From KBS-83 sp051025295 (GTDB lineage: Bacteria > Acidobacteriota > Terriglobia > Terriglobales > Acidobacteriaceae): DNA of 64,000 nt. Every line of letters starts with the position of its first letter. Position 1 is the first letter of the stretch. The notes under the pieces are model-generated. The model was given only the letters and a program-made list of their open reading frames with translations, was not told where the DNA came from and searched no databases. This document shows, piece by piece, positions 8,706 through 17,791 of this stretch. Location of the stretch: NCBI GenBank assembly GCA_051025295.1, contig JBMGJV010000010.1, one strand, 5' to 3'. A program made the translations under genes and the position numbers.

Positions 8706-9830
8706 ATGGCGAATACTCAGGCCCGCTCGCTCCCCCTCTTTCCCGATCTGTCGGCCACTCCACGCAGCGCCGGGCTCGCTCGTATGGCGGCTGACAGCAG
8801 TGCAGTGGATCGCGGCCACCTGGTCGAGTTCCGCTCGCTCCCGGTCCGCTCCATCCTGAATCGAACCACGTCGCGCCGGGGGCTGCACTTCGCCTGGAGC
8901 ATCAATCCGTACCGCGGCTGCGAGTTCGCCTGCCGCTACTGCTACGCCCGCTACACGCACGAGTTCCTCGAGCTGCGCGATCCGGCAAGCTTCGAGCGGC
9001 AGATCTTCGTGAAGGACAATGCCGCGTGGCTGCTTCGCCAGGAGCTGCGGCAGGTGCAGCCTCATGAAGAGATTGCGATCGGCACCGCTACCGATCCGTA
9101 CCAGCCGATCGAGCGTCGTCTGCGGGTGACGCAGAGCCTGCTTGCCGTGCTGGCCGAGCAGCGTGGGCTGCGCATCGGGATCGTGACCAAATCAGCGCTG
9201 ATTGCGCGCGACCTGCGCTACCTCTGCCGGATCGCGAGCAACAACGAACTGGTGATTCACCTGACGATCACGACACCGGACGCCGAGCTGGCTCGCATCC
9301 TTGAGCCACGCGCGCCGAGACCCGATCTGCGATTTGCGACGGTGCGGCGTCTGCGGCAGGCGGGGCTGCGCGTTGGGGTGCTCTGCTCTCCGCTGTTGCC
9401 CGGCCTGACAGACACCGGCTCGGCGCTGAACCGGATGGCAGAGCTGGCGCGCGAGGCGCGGGCCTGTTTTCTGCATGCCAATCCGCTATTTCTGAAGCCG
9501 TGTTCGCGGGATACCTACCTCGCCTTCATCCGCGAGCACTTCCCGCAGTTGGAGCCGATGTATCGCGCGCGGTATGACGACGCGGCCTTTGTGCCGAAGG
9601 CGTATGCCGAGCGCTGCCGTGAGCTGCTACAAGCGGCCTGCCGCAAGCACGGGCTGTCCGAGCGTCGCGATGACGCATTGCTGACGCGCGATGTGGGGGT
9701 GCCGGCAGGCTTCCGTCCGTCGGAGCCGCAGCTCTTCCCGGCAAACGCATTGTGCGCCGTACCGCGCACGCCCGCAAACGCATTGTGCGCTGTACCGCGA
9801 AAGCCGCCGCAGTCAGTTGGCGTGCGCTAG
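8706..9830 (+). CDS. PA0069-family radical SAM protein (SplB-like)
   Basis: A 374-residue radical SAM protein related to spore photoproduct lyase. The cluster-binding motif C72-x3-C76-x2-C79 lies in GCEFACRYCYARYTHEF, followed by IGTATDPYQPIE and the conserved VLCSPLLPGLTD. Members bind a [4Fe-4S] cluster and cleave S-adenosylmethionine; the reaction of this family (Rv2578c/PA0069) is not known, and a DNA photoproduct repair role is only suggested by its name. The extreme C-terminus contains an 11-residue tandem duplication (see repeat). The stop overlaps the end of the convergent methyltransferase gene by four bases. Confidence 0.85.
   Translation: MANTQARSLPLFPDLSATPRSAGLARMAADSSAVDRGHLVEFRSLPVRSILNRTTSRRGLHFAWSINPYRGCEFACRYCYARYTHEFLELRDPASFERQIFVKDNAAWLLRQELRQVQPHEEIAIGTATDPYQPIERRLRVTQSLLAVLAEQRGLRIGIVTKSALIARDLRYLCRIASNNELVIHLTITTPDAELARILEPRAPRPDLRFATVRRLRQAGLRVGVLCSPLLPGLTDTGSALNRMAELAREARACFLHANPLFLKPCSRDTYLAFIREHFPQLEPMYRARYDDAAFVPKAYAERCRELLQAACRKHGLSERRDDALLTRDVGVPAGFRPSEPQLFPANALCAVPRTPANALCAVPRKPPQSVGVR
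9741..9799 (+). repeat. Tandem 33-base duplication in the radical SAM gene
   Basis: A 26-base word beginning GCAAACGCATTGTGCG occurs at 9741-9766 and again at 9774-9799, with one C/T difference and a period of 33 bases. In frame it gives PANALCAVPR twice. It lies past the conserved domain and looks like a recent local duplication. Confidence 0.85.
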
Positions 9831-10480
9831 CGGGTGACGATCACTTCGTAGAGATTATCTTTGGCGAGGAAGAACTTGCAGCCGTTGTACCGCTCAAAGG
9901 TCTTCTCGATGCTTCGATTGCTGAAGGAGCGGCGCAGCGGCACCGGGATGGACTCCTGCACATCGATGGCATCGCTCTCACCCACGTGATAGCGGCAGTA
10001 AGCGGTATTGTCGCCGGTCTGCTTGTTGTGAAAGAGGGCCAGCACCTTGCCGCCGGGCTTCATCGACGAGCGCAGTCGATCGACGACGGGCTGCACCAGC
10101 GGTTCAGGCAGGTAGTCGAGCGTGGTCCATAGCAGCACCGCATCGAACTCGCGACCGGAGAAGTCGAGGTTCTCGTCGAGGAACCGCTCGACATCGAACG
10201 TTGGGTCGGCGCCGTTCTCTCCCGGCTTCATCCAGTCCGGCTTCTGCGCGTCCGGCACCAGGTCGGCCATGTAGACGCTGTGACCGGCATTAGTCAGCAG
10301 ATTGATATTGGTGGGCGACGTCGGGCCGATGTCCAAGATGCGCAGGCCGCTTTCGCTAAGCAACTGCTTCTTCAATGCGGACCATCCACTTGAATGCCGT
10401 GGCACGCGTGGTCCGTTCAACACCGTTGGTGTGCTGGACTGCGCGTCATCCTTGGATCGCTGGAAGGGATTCCTGAACAC
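9827..10480 (-). CDS. SAM-dependent methyltransferase-like protein
   Basis: A 217-residue protein with a class I methyltransferase layout. The glycine-poor SAM site LRILDIGPTSPTN lies near residue 45, an acidic residue ends strand beta2 (MADLVPD), and FDAVLLWTTLDYLP forms motif II. The second half (VLALFHNKQTGDN) fits the post-domain strands. It is a small free-standing enzyme of unknown substrate. The next gene on the same strand upstream is the bactofilin, and the two could be cotranscribed (65-base gap). Confidence 0.65.
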   Translation of the reverse strand: MFRNPFQRSKDDAQSSTPTVLNGPRVPRHSSGWSALKKQLLSESGLRILDIGPTSPTNINLLTNAGHSVYMADLVPDAQKPDWMKPGENGADPTFDVERFLDENLDFSGREFDAVLLWTTLDYLPEPLVQPVVDRLRSSMKPGGKVLALFHNKQTGDNTAYCRYHVGESDAIDVQESIPVPLRRSFSNRSIEKTFERYNGCKFFLAKDNLYEVIVTR

Positions 10481-10545
10481 GAGTGGCTGTTGTCTCCGCG
10501 CCTGGCATGTGCCGCTGTCGCTTAGCCGGCGTTGGTGGACCGGTC

Positions 10546-10911
10546 TTACTTTGCCTCTGCCGGCTGATGCTTGGCTGAGGCGCCCTGCACCAGGTCGACC
10601 TTGCCCTTGAAGTTGGCATTTTCTTCGATCGAGAGGCGTGCAGCCGTGAGATCGCCGTTCAGAGTGGAGCCTTGGCGCAGTTCGACCTTGCCGCTCGCGC
10701 GTACATCGCCCTGCAGGGTGCCCACGACCACGACATCGCGCGCAGAGACATTCGCGGCGACCCGGGCGTTCTGCCCGATGGTCAACCGGCTGTCATTCAG
10801 GGTGATCGTTCCTTCGATCACGCCGTCGACGACCAGATCTTCGCTGCCGTTCACTTCTCCGCGGATCTGCACCGACTTGCCGATCACTGCCGCGCTGGAC
10901 TCACCTGCCAT
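10546..10911 (-). CDS. Bactofilin (polymer-forming cytoskeletal protein)
   Basis: A 121-residue protein made almost wholly of the short beta-helix repeats of the bactofilin domain: SVQIRGEVNGSEDLVVDG, then GTITLNDSRLTIG, then RVAANVSARDVVVVG, LQGDVRASGKVELRQG and LNGDLTAARLSIEENA. Bactofilins polymerise without nucleotide on the inner face of the membrane and guide cell shape, stalk growth or polar localisation. No LytM peptidase gene, a frequent partner, is adjacent. Length and repeat pattern are normal for the family. Confidence 0.9.
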   Translation of the reverse strand: MAGESSAAVIGKSVQIRGEVNGSEDLVVDGVIEGTITLNDSRLTIGQNARVAANVSARDVVVVGTLQGDVRASGKVELRQGSTLNGDLTAARLSIEENANFKGKVDLVQGASAKHQPAEAK

Positions 10912-11113
10912 GATGTCCCCATTATCTCCTGCTGACGTTCAGCGCTCCGCAACTGCGGACTGCCGTTCTGAGCGAACTATACGCAACGTACGGAGGACGC
11001 TGCAACCTCCGCACATGACACTGGTCGTGAATCGTGAAGGATATGTGGTGCCTGCTACCCTTGCGGGAAGCGAACCGTCCCATTCACATCCACATAAATA
11101 TCGGAGAGCCTGC

Positions 11114-11956
11114 TTGATCGATTCCGCTGCGCGCTGTGTTCTCGTCCCTGCTGTGCTGCTCCTCGCTTTGCATGCTCCGGCCATGCGTGCTCAGTCCGAA
11201 CCCGCGCCTCCGGAAGATCCAGTGGCGCTGGTGCGTTCGGCCTCCTGGAACGAGTTGCACGCGTCCAACAGCAGCCATCCATTCCGCTTCCGCCTGCGCA
11301 AGCAAGATGAAACCGGGGTGACCACGAAGGACATCGTCGAGACGAAGGATGGAGATATCGCGCGGCTAATCGCGGTGAACGATGCCCCGCTGACGCCGGA
11401 AAGGGCAAAGGCCGAACGAGCACGGCTCGATAACCTTGCCGCGCATCCGGAGATCCAGGCGCACCGCCAGAAGAAGGAGAAAGAAGACAGCACGCGGGAG
11501 AACGAGATGGTTCGCCTGCTGCCCGATGCCTTCCTTTACACCTACCGAGGCATCGCGAACACAACGAATGGTCCCGCTTACCGGCTAAGCTTCGAGCCGA
11601 ATCCCCGCTTCATTCCGCCCGACCGTGAGGCGCAGGTGTATCACGGGATGGCCGGCGAGTTGTGGATCAACTGCGCGCAGAAGCGCATGGCGCGCCTTGA
11701 TGCGCACCTCATCTCAGACGTGGACTTCGGCTGGGGCATGGTGGGTCGCCTGTACAAGGGCGGCACCATCCTGGTGGAGCAGCGCGACGTGGGCGAAAAT
11801 CACTGGGAGAGCACGCACCTGAAGCTGAACCTGACCGGCAAGATCCTGATGGTGAAGAACCTGGTGATCCAGTCGACCGAAGACGGCTCGGAGTACAAGC
11901 CGGTCAGCCCCACGCTGACGTATCGCGACGCGATTCGCATCCTCGAAGGCGAGTGA
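11114..11956 (+). CDS. Secreted LolA-like protein of unknown role
   Basis: About 280 residues with a signal peptide (hydrophobic VLVPAVLLLALHAPA then MRAQS). The mature part begins with a basic coiled region (PERAKAERARLDN) and continues as a beta-rich domain (YHGMAGELWINCAQKRMARLDAHL, GTILVEQRDV, STHLKLNLTGKILMVKN) resembling outer-membrane lipoprotein-sorting folds. The frame stays open far upstream, but the long version overlaps the bactofilin gene. TTG at 11114 is preceded by CGGAGAG and puts the signal peptide at the N-terminus; ATG at 11015 is the alternative. No enzyme motif is seen. It converges with the TonB receptor gene. Confidence 0.65.
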   Translation: MIDSAARCVLVPAVLLLALHAPAMRAQSEPAPPEDPVALVRSASWNELHASNSSHPFRFRLRKQDETGVTTKDIVETKDGDIARLIAVNDAPLTPERAKAERARLDNLAAHPEIQAHRQKKEKEDSTRENEMVRLLPDAFLYTYRGIANTTNGPAYRLSFEPNPRFIPPDREAQVYHGMAGELWINCAQKRMARLDAHLISDVDFGWGMVGRLYKGGTILVEQRDVGENHWESTHLKLNLTGKILMVKNLVIQSTEDGSEYKPVSPTLTYRDAIRILEGE

Positions 11957-11967
11957 AGCCGGTCTCG

Positions 11968-14448
11968 CTATTTGTGCGCATGGCCCAGCGCGAGCCGTAA
12001 TCCGCTGCGGAAGGTGAACGGCAGCGCAGGAAATCCGATCGGCCCGATGTGCTGATCGCTCGTCAGATTGTCGAGCTGTGAGTAGATACCAAGCCGCGGC
12101 TCGATCTGGTAACTGCCGCCGATATCGATCTTCGCATACGCCTCGTCGAGGTTGCGATTCGGCAGCAACATCGAGTTATCGCCCGCGAGCGCTGAGTATG
12201 AGCTGAGAAACGTGGAGTCATCACTGCGGCTTGCAAAGCTTCCCTGCACCTGCGCGAACCACTTCGGCGTTGTGTAAGTGAGTCCGGCGAAGCCCACGTG
12301 CGGCGCGCGACGAAACGGCCGTGCACCGATCAGTGGTGAGGTGATGCCGATGGGGACGCCGGGAAAGAGCGGGTTCTCCTGCGGTCCGATCGCGTCCGAC
12401 GAGAACGAGCGCTGCACCACGCCATCCGTATACGTGTAGCCGCCGCGGGCGAGCCAGTGCGAGCCTAGCGTGCCGGTCAGCTCCACCTCCGCCCCCTGCG
12501 TGCGATAGGCGAGTGAATTCAGGTCGGCGCCGCCGTACGTAGTCTCGACTGCTGTTGCCACCTGCTGGCTCACACCGAGTAGCGGCAAGGTGGATCCGCT
12601 GACAAACTCGATCTGGTTGCCGAATTGATTGTGGAAGTAAGTCGCGGTGAGCAGCAGGCGTTCGCTGAAGAGGCTCTGCTCAAGGCCGCCGTCGTAGCTG
12701 CGGCTCCCTTCCCCGCCGATGCGATGCACACCGAACTGCGGGATCAGGTGGCTGTAGCCATACTGCGTCAGGATGCTGTTGAGCGACGCGATCTGCGAAC
12801 CCAGGTCGGGCTCCTGCACACCCTTCGCGAAGTTGAAGCGCAGCTTGGTGCCGTGCACGCGTCCCGCACCAGGACGGATTACGTAATACGAGAGGCCCAC
12901 GCGCGGCTCGCCGACAGTGCCGTAGAGCTGGTTCTTCTCGATCTCTCCGCTCAGTGTGTAGAAGAAGCGGTTGCGGAAATCACCAGCAAATTGGCCGATG
13001 TATTCGTAGTTCGACCGGCCGATGCTCTCGGCCAGTCCGAAGGAGCGATTGTTGTAACTGCCGCGCTCATCGACGTAGCGGAATCCGACGAGGCCGGTCA
13101 GGTGTGGCGTGATGCGCAGATCACTTTGGAAGTAGAACTGATCGCGATTGTTAGCCATGTCGCTGGCATTCGGGTACACGCCGCCGAACTCCGTGCCGTA
13201 GTTCATCAGCACCTGGCCGGTGGCGCTGTAACCATTCGCACCCCGGATCACCACTGGCAGACCGTAGTAGTTGGTGTACGTTGAATCGCCCGTGCCGAAG
13301 GTGATCGGCACGCCCGCGGGGTACCATTGCGCGGTCTGCTCGCGCTTCCGTGTCAGGCCGTAGCGGAAGAGATTGTGCCACGTCTCGCTCGTCTGGTTCT
13401 CGAAGGTTGCCGACAGGTAGACGTTCTGATCGCTCTGCTTGCCATCGTTGGTCAGCGCCTGGAAATTGTACGGCCCGGGTACCCCTACGGCTGCGTTGGC
13501 ATTGCGAGCGGTGACACGAAACAATGTCGACGCATTCAGCGCGTAGCCGAGGTTCGCAACCTCGCTGTTGAGGTGGTACTCGTCCTGGGGCAGCGTATTC
13601 GAGGAGCGCAGTGCAGATGCTGCGCCGTAGTAGTCCAGCTTGTGCCACGTGCCTGCGCCCTGCAGTTCATTGCGATAGGTATGGAAGTTGCCGCCGTCTC
13701 CTTCATAGAGCAGTGATGGGAAACTGGTTGTGCCGCGCGGTGTCTCCAGGCTGACCACGCCAGCGGCTGCGTCCGATCCATAGAGCGTGCTGTTCGCGCC
13801 GCGGTAGATCTCGAAGTTCTGGATGCCGGTTGAGGCGAGCGTGCTGAGGTCGAAGAAGCCGCCGATGTTCTCTACAGGATTACCATCGAGCACGAACCGG
13901 TTTGCGGACGAACTGCCGCCGCGCACGAACAGAGATGTCACGCCGCCGTACATGCCCTGCTGCACCAGCAAAGTGCCGGGCGACTGCCGCAGCGCATCAG
14001 CCAGGATGGCGCGATTGCGGAAGTCCGGCTCGGGCACCTTGGTGATGGCGCCGCTGACCTGAGCCTGCGGCGTGGGCGTGGCGCGCTCTGTCACGACTAC
14101 CTGCTCGTTGACGCGGGCCGGCGCAAGCACGACGTTCTGCACCCGCGAGTCCAGCACGCCCGCGTAGAAGCTGCGGGTCGTGATCTCGCGGAAGGTCAGG
14201 CTGACCACCGTGACGGTGAAGTGTCCCGCGTAGCCGGTGTGCAGCGTGTAGGTCCCGTCGACATTGCTGCGACCGCTGCCAACGACCTTACCGCCGAGCA
14301 GCAACGCGAGATCCGCGCCAGCGACGGGCGCGCCCAGCATGTCCGTGACGCGTCCATGCACCTCGGCTGCGTACGTGCTTCCGGCGCTGGCCGTCATGAG
14401 TGCAAGCGCAAGCGATCCGCGCCAACGGCGCAGCAACGGCAACTTCAT
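11968..14448 (-). CDS. TonB-dependent outer-membrane receptor
   Basis: An 826-residue receptor. After the signal peptide (residues 1-27, ending AGSTYAAEV) comes a carboxypeptidase-regulatory-like beta domain (VHGRVTDMLGAPVAGADLAL), then a plug domain (ILADALRQSPGTLLVQQGMYGG, GGSSSANRFVLDGNPVENIGG) and a 22-stranded barrel. It imports a large or scarce solute, such as an iron chelate, cobalamin or oligosaccharide, using TonB energy. The C-terminus LRLALGHAHK lacks the usual final aromatic residue. The ATG chosen has GGAGA seven bases upstream; the frame opens further but would overlap the cupin gene. No binding protein or ABC importer is nearby, so the ligand is unknown. Confidence 0.9.
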   Translation of the reverse strand: MKLPLLRRWRGSLALALMTASAGSTYAAEVHGRVTDMLGAPVAGADLALLLGGKVVGSGRSNVDGTYTLHTGYAGHFTVTVVSLTFREITTRSFYAGVLDSRVQNVVLAPARVNEQVVVTERATPTPQAQVSGAITKVPEPDFRNRAILADALRQSPGTLLVQQGMYGGVTSLFVRGGSSSANRFVLDGNPVENIGGFFDLSTLASTGIQNFEIYRGANSTLYGSDAAAGVVSLETPRGTTSFPSLLYEGDGGNFHTYRNELQGAGTWHKLDYYGAASALRSSNTLPQDEYHLNSEVANLGYALNASTLFRVTARNANAAVGVPGPYNFQALTNDGKQSDQNVYLSATFENQTSETWHNLFRYGLTRKREQTAQWYPAGVPITFGTGDSTYTNYYGLPVVIRGANGYSATGQVLMNYGTEFGGVYPNASDMANNRDQFYFQSDLRITPHLTGLVGFRYVDERGSYNNRSFGLAESIGRSNYEYIGQFAGDFRNRFFYTLSGEIEKNQLYGTVGEPRVGLSYYVIRPGAGRVHGTKLRFNFAKGVQEPDLGSQIASLNSILTQYGYSHLIPQFGVHRIGGEGSRSYDGGLEQSLFSERLLLTATYFHNQFGNQIEFVSGSTLPLLGVSQQVATAVETTYGGADLNSLAYRTQGAEVELTGTLGSHWLARGGYTYTDGVVQRSFSSDAIGPQENPLFPGVPIGITSPLIGARPFRRAPHVGFAGLTYTTPKWFAQVQGSFASRSDDSTFLSSYSALAGDNSMLLPNRNLDEAYAKIDIGGSYQIEPRLGIYSQLDNLTSDQHIGPIGFPALPFTFRSGLRLALGHAHK

Positions 14449-14501
14449 CAGTGTCTCCTGTTCCTGTGGGGCCCTGAAAGTGGTCGACACCCGGACCCGG
14501 C

Positions 14502-14867
14502 TTAGCCCGCGAGCTGCTCCGCGATCGACCGGGTGCGCGACGTCGGGACGTCGCCCGTATGCGCCGTGGTCACCGGCTCGATCAGCGCGATCCCGCACTC
14601 TTCGACAGCGATCGGATTGTGGCGCTTGCCGCGCGGGACGACGTGGAAGTCGCCCGGACCGAGCCGCACATCGCCATCTTCAAACTGCAGCACCAGTTCG
14701 CCATATAGAACGAGGAACAACTCGTCCTCATGCTCGTGCTGGTGCCACACGAACTCGCCTTTCAGCTTGGCGACTTTGACGTATTGGTCGTTCACACGCC
14801 CGACCACGCGCGGCGACCAGTATTCGGTCAGCTCCGCGACGGCCTGCTTCAGATTGGCTATCTGCAT
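14502..14867 (-). CDS. Cupin domain protein
   Basis: A 121-residue single cupin barrel. Motif 1 reads WHQHEHEDELFLVLYGEL and motif 2 GDFHVVPRGKRHNP, giving the three histidines and one glutamate that hold a metal ion. Small cupins of this type act as isomerases, dioxygenases or ligand sensors; nothing here decides which. The start was moved inward to the ATG with GGAGGA eight bases upstream. It lies 53 bases upstream of the TonB receptor on the same strand and may share its transcript. Confidence 0.8.
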   Translation of the reverse strand: MQIANLKQAVAELTEYWSPRVVGRVNDQYVKVAKLKGEFVWHQHEHEDELFLVLYGELVLQFEDGDVRLGPGDFHVVPRGKRHNPIAVEECGIALIEPVTTAHTGDVPTSRTRSIAEQLAG

Positions 14868-14988
14868 GTTCCTGTCCTCCGGCGGCGTGTCCGGGTGTCC
14901 TCTGAGCATCCTATATGGCGCGGCCGGCAGTATCTCGGGATGCCTTCCCAACGGCGGGCAAACCTCGTAAGCTGGCGCACACGTCGCC

Positions 14989-16185
14989 ATGACCGCCACC
15001 CACACCGTTTCCGCCCCCGATCCGCTCGTCTCTCCAGTCTCACCATCGCAGCGCTATCTCGCCGTAGATGTGCTGCGCGGACTCACCATTGCGTTCATGA
15101 TCATGGTGAATAACAACGGCAACGAGCACGCCTTCTGGGCCATGAAGCATGCGGACTGGAACGGCTTTACGCCCACGGACCTTGTCTTTCCGACCTTCCT
15201 CTTTCTGGTCGGCGCGTCCATCGTCTTCTCGACCGAGTCGCGGCTGGCGCGCGGCGTCTCCCGCCTGACGCTGTTTGCGCACACGGTTCGGCGCGCGGTC
15301 ATCCTCTACCTGCTCGGCCTGCTGGTGAACAGCTTCCCTTTCTTCCGGCTGAGCACGATGCGCTACTACGGCGTGCTGCACCGCATTGCGATCTGCTACC
15401 TGATCATCGGAACGCTCTACATCTTTGTCAGGCGGCGGGAGGGCTCGGCTGCCGGTCAGCCCACGGTCGCTGACAAGGTCGCGCTCCTCGTCGCTTGTCT
15501 GGTCGGCTACTACCTGCTGATGCGGTTCGTGCCTGTGCCCGGCTTTGGCGTGCCCGGGCGCGATATCCCGCTGCTCGATCACGACCGCAACCTGGTCGCG
15601 TGGCTCGATCGCCAGATCTTCTCCGCGCCGCATCTCTACGAACAGACGCGCGATCCTGAAGGACTGCTCTCAACACTTCCAGCCCTCGGCACAACACTGA
15701 TGGGCGTACTGGCTGGACTGTTCGTGCGCATGAAGTCGTTCAGCGACACACAGAAGGCGCTGCGCCTGGCTGCGGCCGGGGCTTCGAGCGTGATCGTCGG
15801 CGCGCTGTGGAATGTCATCTTCCCCATCAACAAGAAGCTGTGGACCTCCAGCTTCGTGCTCTTCGCCGGCGGCTGGTCGCTGCTACTGCTGGCCAGCTTC
15901 TGGTACCTGGTGCAGGTGCGCGGATGGCGCAAAGGCACGTGGCTGTTCATGGTGTTCGGCGCCAACTCGATCACGGCGTATGTGCTCTCTGAGTTGATTG
16001 CTCCGGGGTTCGGGAACGTCATGGTGGCGCCCCACGTCAGCGTGCTGCGCTGGATCGACCTGCGCATTGAGCATGTGATCGCGTGGCCGCCGCTGGCCTC
16101 GCTTGCCTATTCCGTGCTCTACATGCTGGTGTGCTGGCTGCTGGTGCTGCCGCTCTTCCGCAAGCGCATCTTCATCAAGATCTGA
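14989..16185 (+). CDS. NagX-like (DUF5009) membrane acyltransferase
   Basis: A 398-residue inner-membrane protein with about ten hydrophobic segments. The N-terminus RYLAVDVLRGLTIAFMIMVNN and FTPTDLVFPTFLFLVGASI are signature pieces of the heparan-alpha-glucosaminide N-acetyltransferase/NagX family, which moves acetyl groups across membranes onto amino sugars. Bacterial members often sit with N-acetylglucosamine or glycan catabolism genes; here none is adjacent. It is followed by a strong terminator. Confidence 0.8.
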   Translation: MTATHTVSAPDPLVSPVSPSQRYLAVDVLRGLTIAFMIMVNNNGNEHAFWAMKHADWNGFTPTDLVFPTFLFLVGASIVFSTESRLARGVSRLTLFAHTVRRAVILYLLGLLVNSFPFFRLSTMRYYGVLHRIAICYLIIGTLYIFVRRREGSAAGQPTVADKVALLVACLVGYYLLMRFVPVPGFGVPGRDIPLLDHDRNLVAWLDRQIFSAPHLYEQTRDPEGLLSTLPALGTTLMGVLAGLFVRMKSFSDTQKALRLAAAGASSVIVGALWNVIFPINKKLWTSSFVLFAGGWSLLLLASFWYLVQVRGWRKGTWLFMVFGANSITAYVLSELIAPGFGNVMVAPHVSVLRWIDLRIEHVIAWPPLASLAYSVLYMLVCWLLVLPLFRKRIFIKI

Positions 16186-16204
16186 GTCGCTCGCTGGGGG
16201 GCAA

Positions 16205-16238
16205 AAAGAGGCATCTGCTGAGTGGCAGATGCCTCTTT
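16205..16238 (+). terminator. Rho-independent terminator after the NagX-like gene
   Basis: AAAGAGGCATCTGC pairs perfectly with GCAGATGCCTCTTT over 14 bp around a six-base loop, followed by GCTTTTTGC. It lies 19 bases past the stop codon. Confidence 0.9.
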
Positions 16239-16473
16239 GCTTTTTGCGTCGGACGCTCAGCTGCCGAGGATAGGAACGGCTCGGCTGGTGGACCCTGGAG
16301 CGAACTATCCCGGTGAGCGTCATCGAAGGCATAGCAGCCCGGACAACGCAGCGGACATTCTTTTGCGCATCGCTGCGCGCCTTCACACACTCCTAGCCTG
16401 ACATACCCGCTGGACCATCTCGAGGCGACGGACCCGTGCCGCGTGGTTGAATAAAGGAGAGGACAACGAGCAA

Positions 16474-17568
16474 GTGCCCCTGAACTGCGGAATCGTCGGA
16501 CTGCCCAACGTGGGCAAAAGCACCATCTTCAATGCGCTGACCTCGGCGAAGGCCCAGGCTGCCAACTACCCGTTCTGCACCATCGATCCCAACACCGGCG
16601 TGGTCACCGTGCCGGATGAGCGGCTGACGAAGATCGCAGCGATCTTCGAACCGCGGAGCCTGGTGCCCACCACGATGGAGTTCATCGACATCGCGGGTCT
16701 GGTCGCCGGCGCGTCGAAGGGCGAAGGCCTCGGCAATCAGTTTCTTGGACATATCCGCGCCACGGATGCAATTGCGCACGTGGTGCGCTGCTTTGACGAC
16801 CCCGAGGTGATCCACGTCGCTGGAGGCGTGAATCCGTTGAACGACATCGAGGTGATTGAGACGGAGCTGATGCTTGCCGACCTGGACACGGTGGACAAGC
16901 GCATCACGCGTACAGAGAAGGCTGCGAAATCCGGCGACGCCAAGGTGAAGACAGAGTTGGCGGTGCTGCAGCGGCTGCAGCAGACGCTGGGAGCGGGCAA
17001 GCCTGCGCGTTCGCTCGAGTTGTCGATCGAAGAGCGGCCCATCGTGCGCGATCTGTTCCTGATCACGTCGAAGCCGCAGCTTTACGTTGCGAACGTAGAC
17101 GAGGACGGACTCGCCGGCGGCAATGCGTACACCGCGGCGGTCGAGCAGCGTGCGGCAGCGGACGGCAGCCAGGTCGTGCTCATCTGCGGTGCGCTCGAGA
17201 GCGAGATAGCGCAGCTTGAACCGGCAGAGCGCATCGAGTTCCTCGCCAGCATCGGACTGGAAGAGCCAGGGCTGAATCGGCTGATCCACGCGGCCTATCG
17301 ATTGCTTGACCTGATTACTTACTTCACAGCGGGCGAGCAGGAGGTACGTGCGTGGACGATTCGGCGCGGCACGAAGGCGCCGGGGGCAGCGGGCGTCATC
17401 CACTCCGACTTCGAGAAGGGCTTTATCAAGGCAGACTGCTACGCCTCAAGCGACCTCTTCGAGCTGGGCAGCGAGCAGGCGGTGAAGGAGAAGGGCCTCC
17501 TGCGCTCGGAGGGCAAGGAGTATGTGGTGAAGGACGGCGATGTGCTGTTCTTCAAGTTCAACGTGTAG
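16474..17568 (+). CDS. ychF: Redox-regulated ATPase YchF/OLA1
   Basis: A 364-residue Obg-like P-loop ATPase, matching the usual 363. CGIVGLPNVGKST is the P loop, FIDIAGLVAGASKGEGLGN is the G3 region, and the C-terminal TGS domain ends EYVVKDGDVLFFKFNV. YchF binds ribosomes and the 26S/peroxide-stress machinery in other organisms and prefers ATP over GTP. A TTG codon opens the frame 27 bases earlier, but GTG at 16474 has AAAGGAGAGG upstream and gives the family N-terminus MPLNCGIVG. It is followed at once by a tRNA gene. Confidence 0.95.
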   Translation: MPLNCGIVGLPNVGKSTIFNALTSAKAQAANYPFCTIDPNTGVVTVPDERLTKIAAIFEPRSLVPTTMEFIDIAGLVAGASKGEGLGNQFLGHIRATDAIAHVVRCFDDPEVIHVAGGVNPLNDIEVIETELMLADLDTVDKRITRTEKAAKSGDAKVKTELAVLQRLQQTLGAGKPARSLELSIEERPIVRDLFLITSKPQLYVANVDEDGLAGGNAYTAAVEQRAAADGSQVVLICGALESEIAQLEPAERIEFLASIGLEEPGLNRLIHAAYRLLDLITYFTAGEQEVRAWTIRRGTKAPGAAGVIHSDFEKGFIKADCYASSDLFELGSEQAVKEKGLLRSEGKEYVVKDGDVLFFKFNV

Positions 17569-17584
17569 CGCCTCTGCAGCAGTG

Positions 17585-17612
17585 GTGACGCGGTCGCAGC
17601 CGCGGGTACACT
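17585..17612 (+). promoter_or_regulatory. Probable promoter of tRNA-Arg
   Basis: GTGACG at 17585-17590 and TACACT at 17607-17612 are 16 bases apart, and the tRNA starts 10 bases after the -10. Both hexamers deviate from consensus. Confidence 0.45.
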
Positions 17613-17622
17613 AGGCGCGAGT

Positions 17623-17699
17623 GGCCCTGTAGCTCAGATGGATAGAGCGACGGTTTCCTAAACCGCAGGTCGGAAGTTCGAATCTTCCCAGGGTCACCA
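17623..17699 (+). tRNA. tRNA-Arg (CCT anticodon)
   Basis: The sequence folds as a standard cloverleaf. The acceptor stem is GGCCCTG with CAGGGTC (one G-T pair), the D arm is GCTC/GAGC, the anticodon loop is TTCCTAA with CCT at 17657-17659, the T arm holds GTTCGAATC, and a 3' CCA is encoded. It reads AGG (arginine). No copy of its 3' end was seen elsewhere in the window, so there is no sign that an element is inserted here. Confidence 0.95.
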
Positions 17700-17791
17700 G
17701 TTCCCTTCCGCCGGCAATCGTTCCGAGCAAGCACACCACCTTTACCGCGAACGCACACGCCACGTCCAGCGCGAGCGGGTGACTCTTCAAC

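Noticed and set aside
10571..11113. Upstream extension of the LolA-like gene
   Set aside because: The extended frame would cross the bactofilin gene on the other strand and would leave the signal peptide in mid-protein.
17623..17699. tRNA-Arg as an attachment site of an integrated element
   Set aside because: No integrase is present and no second copy of the tRNA 3' end was seen downstream; only two tiny genes follow before normal chromosome genes resume.
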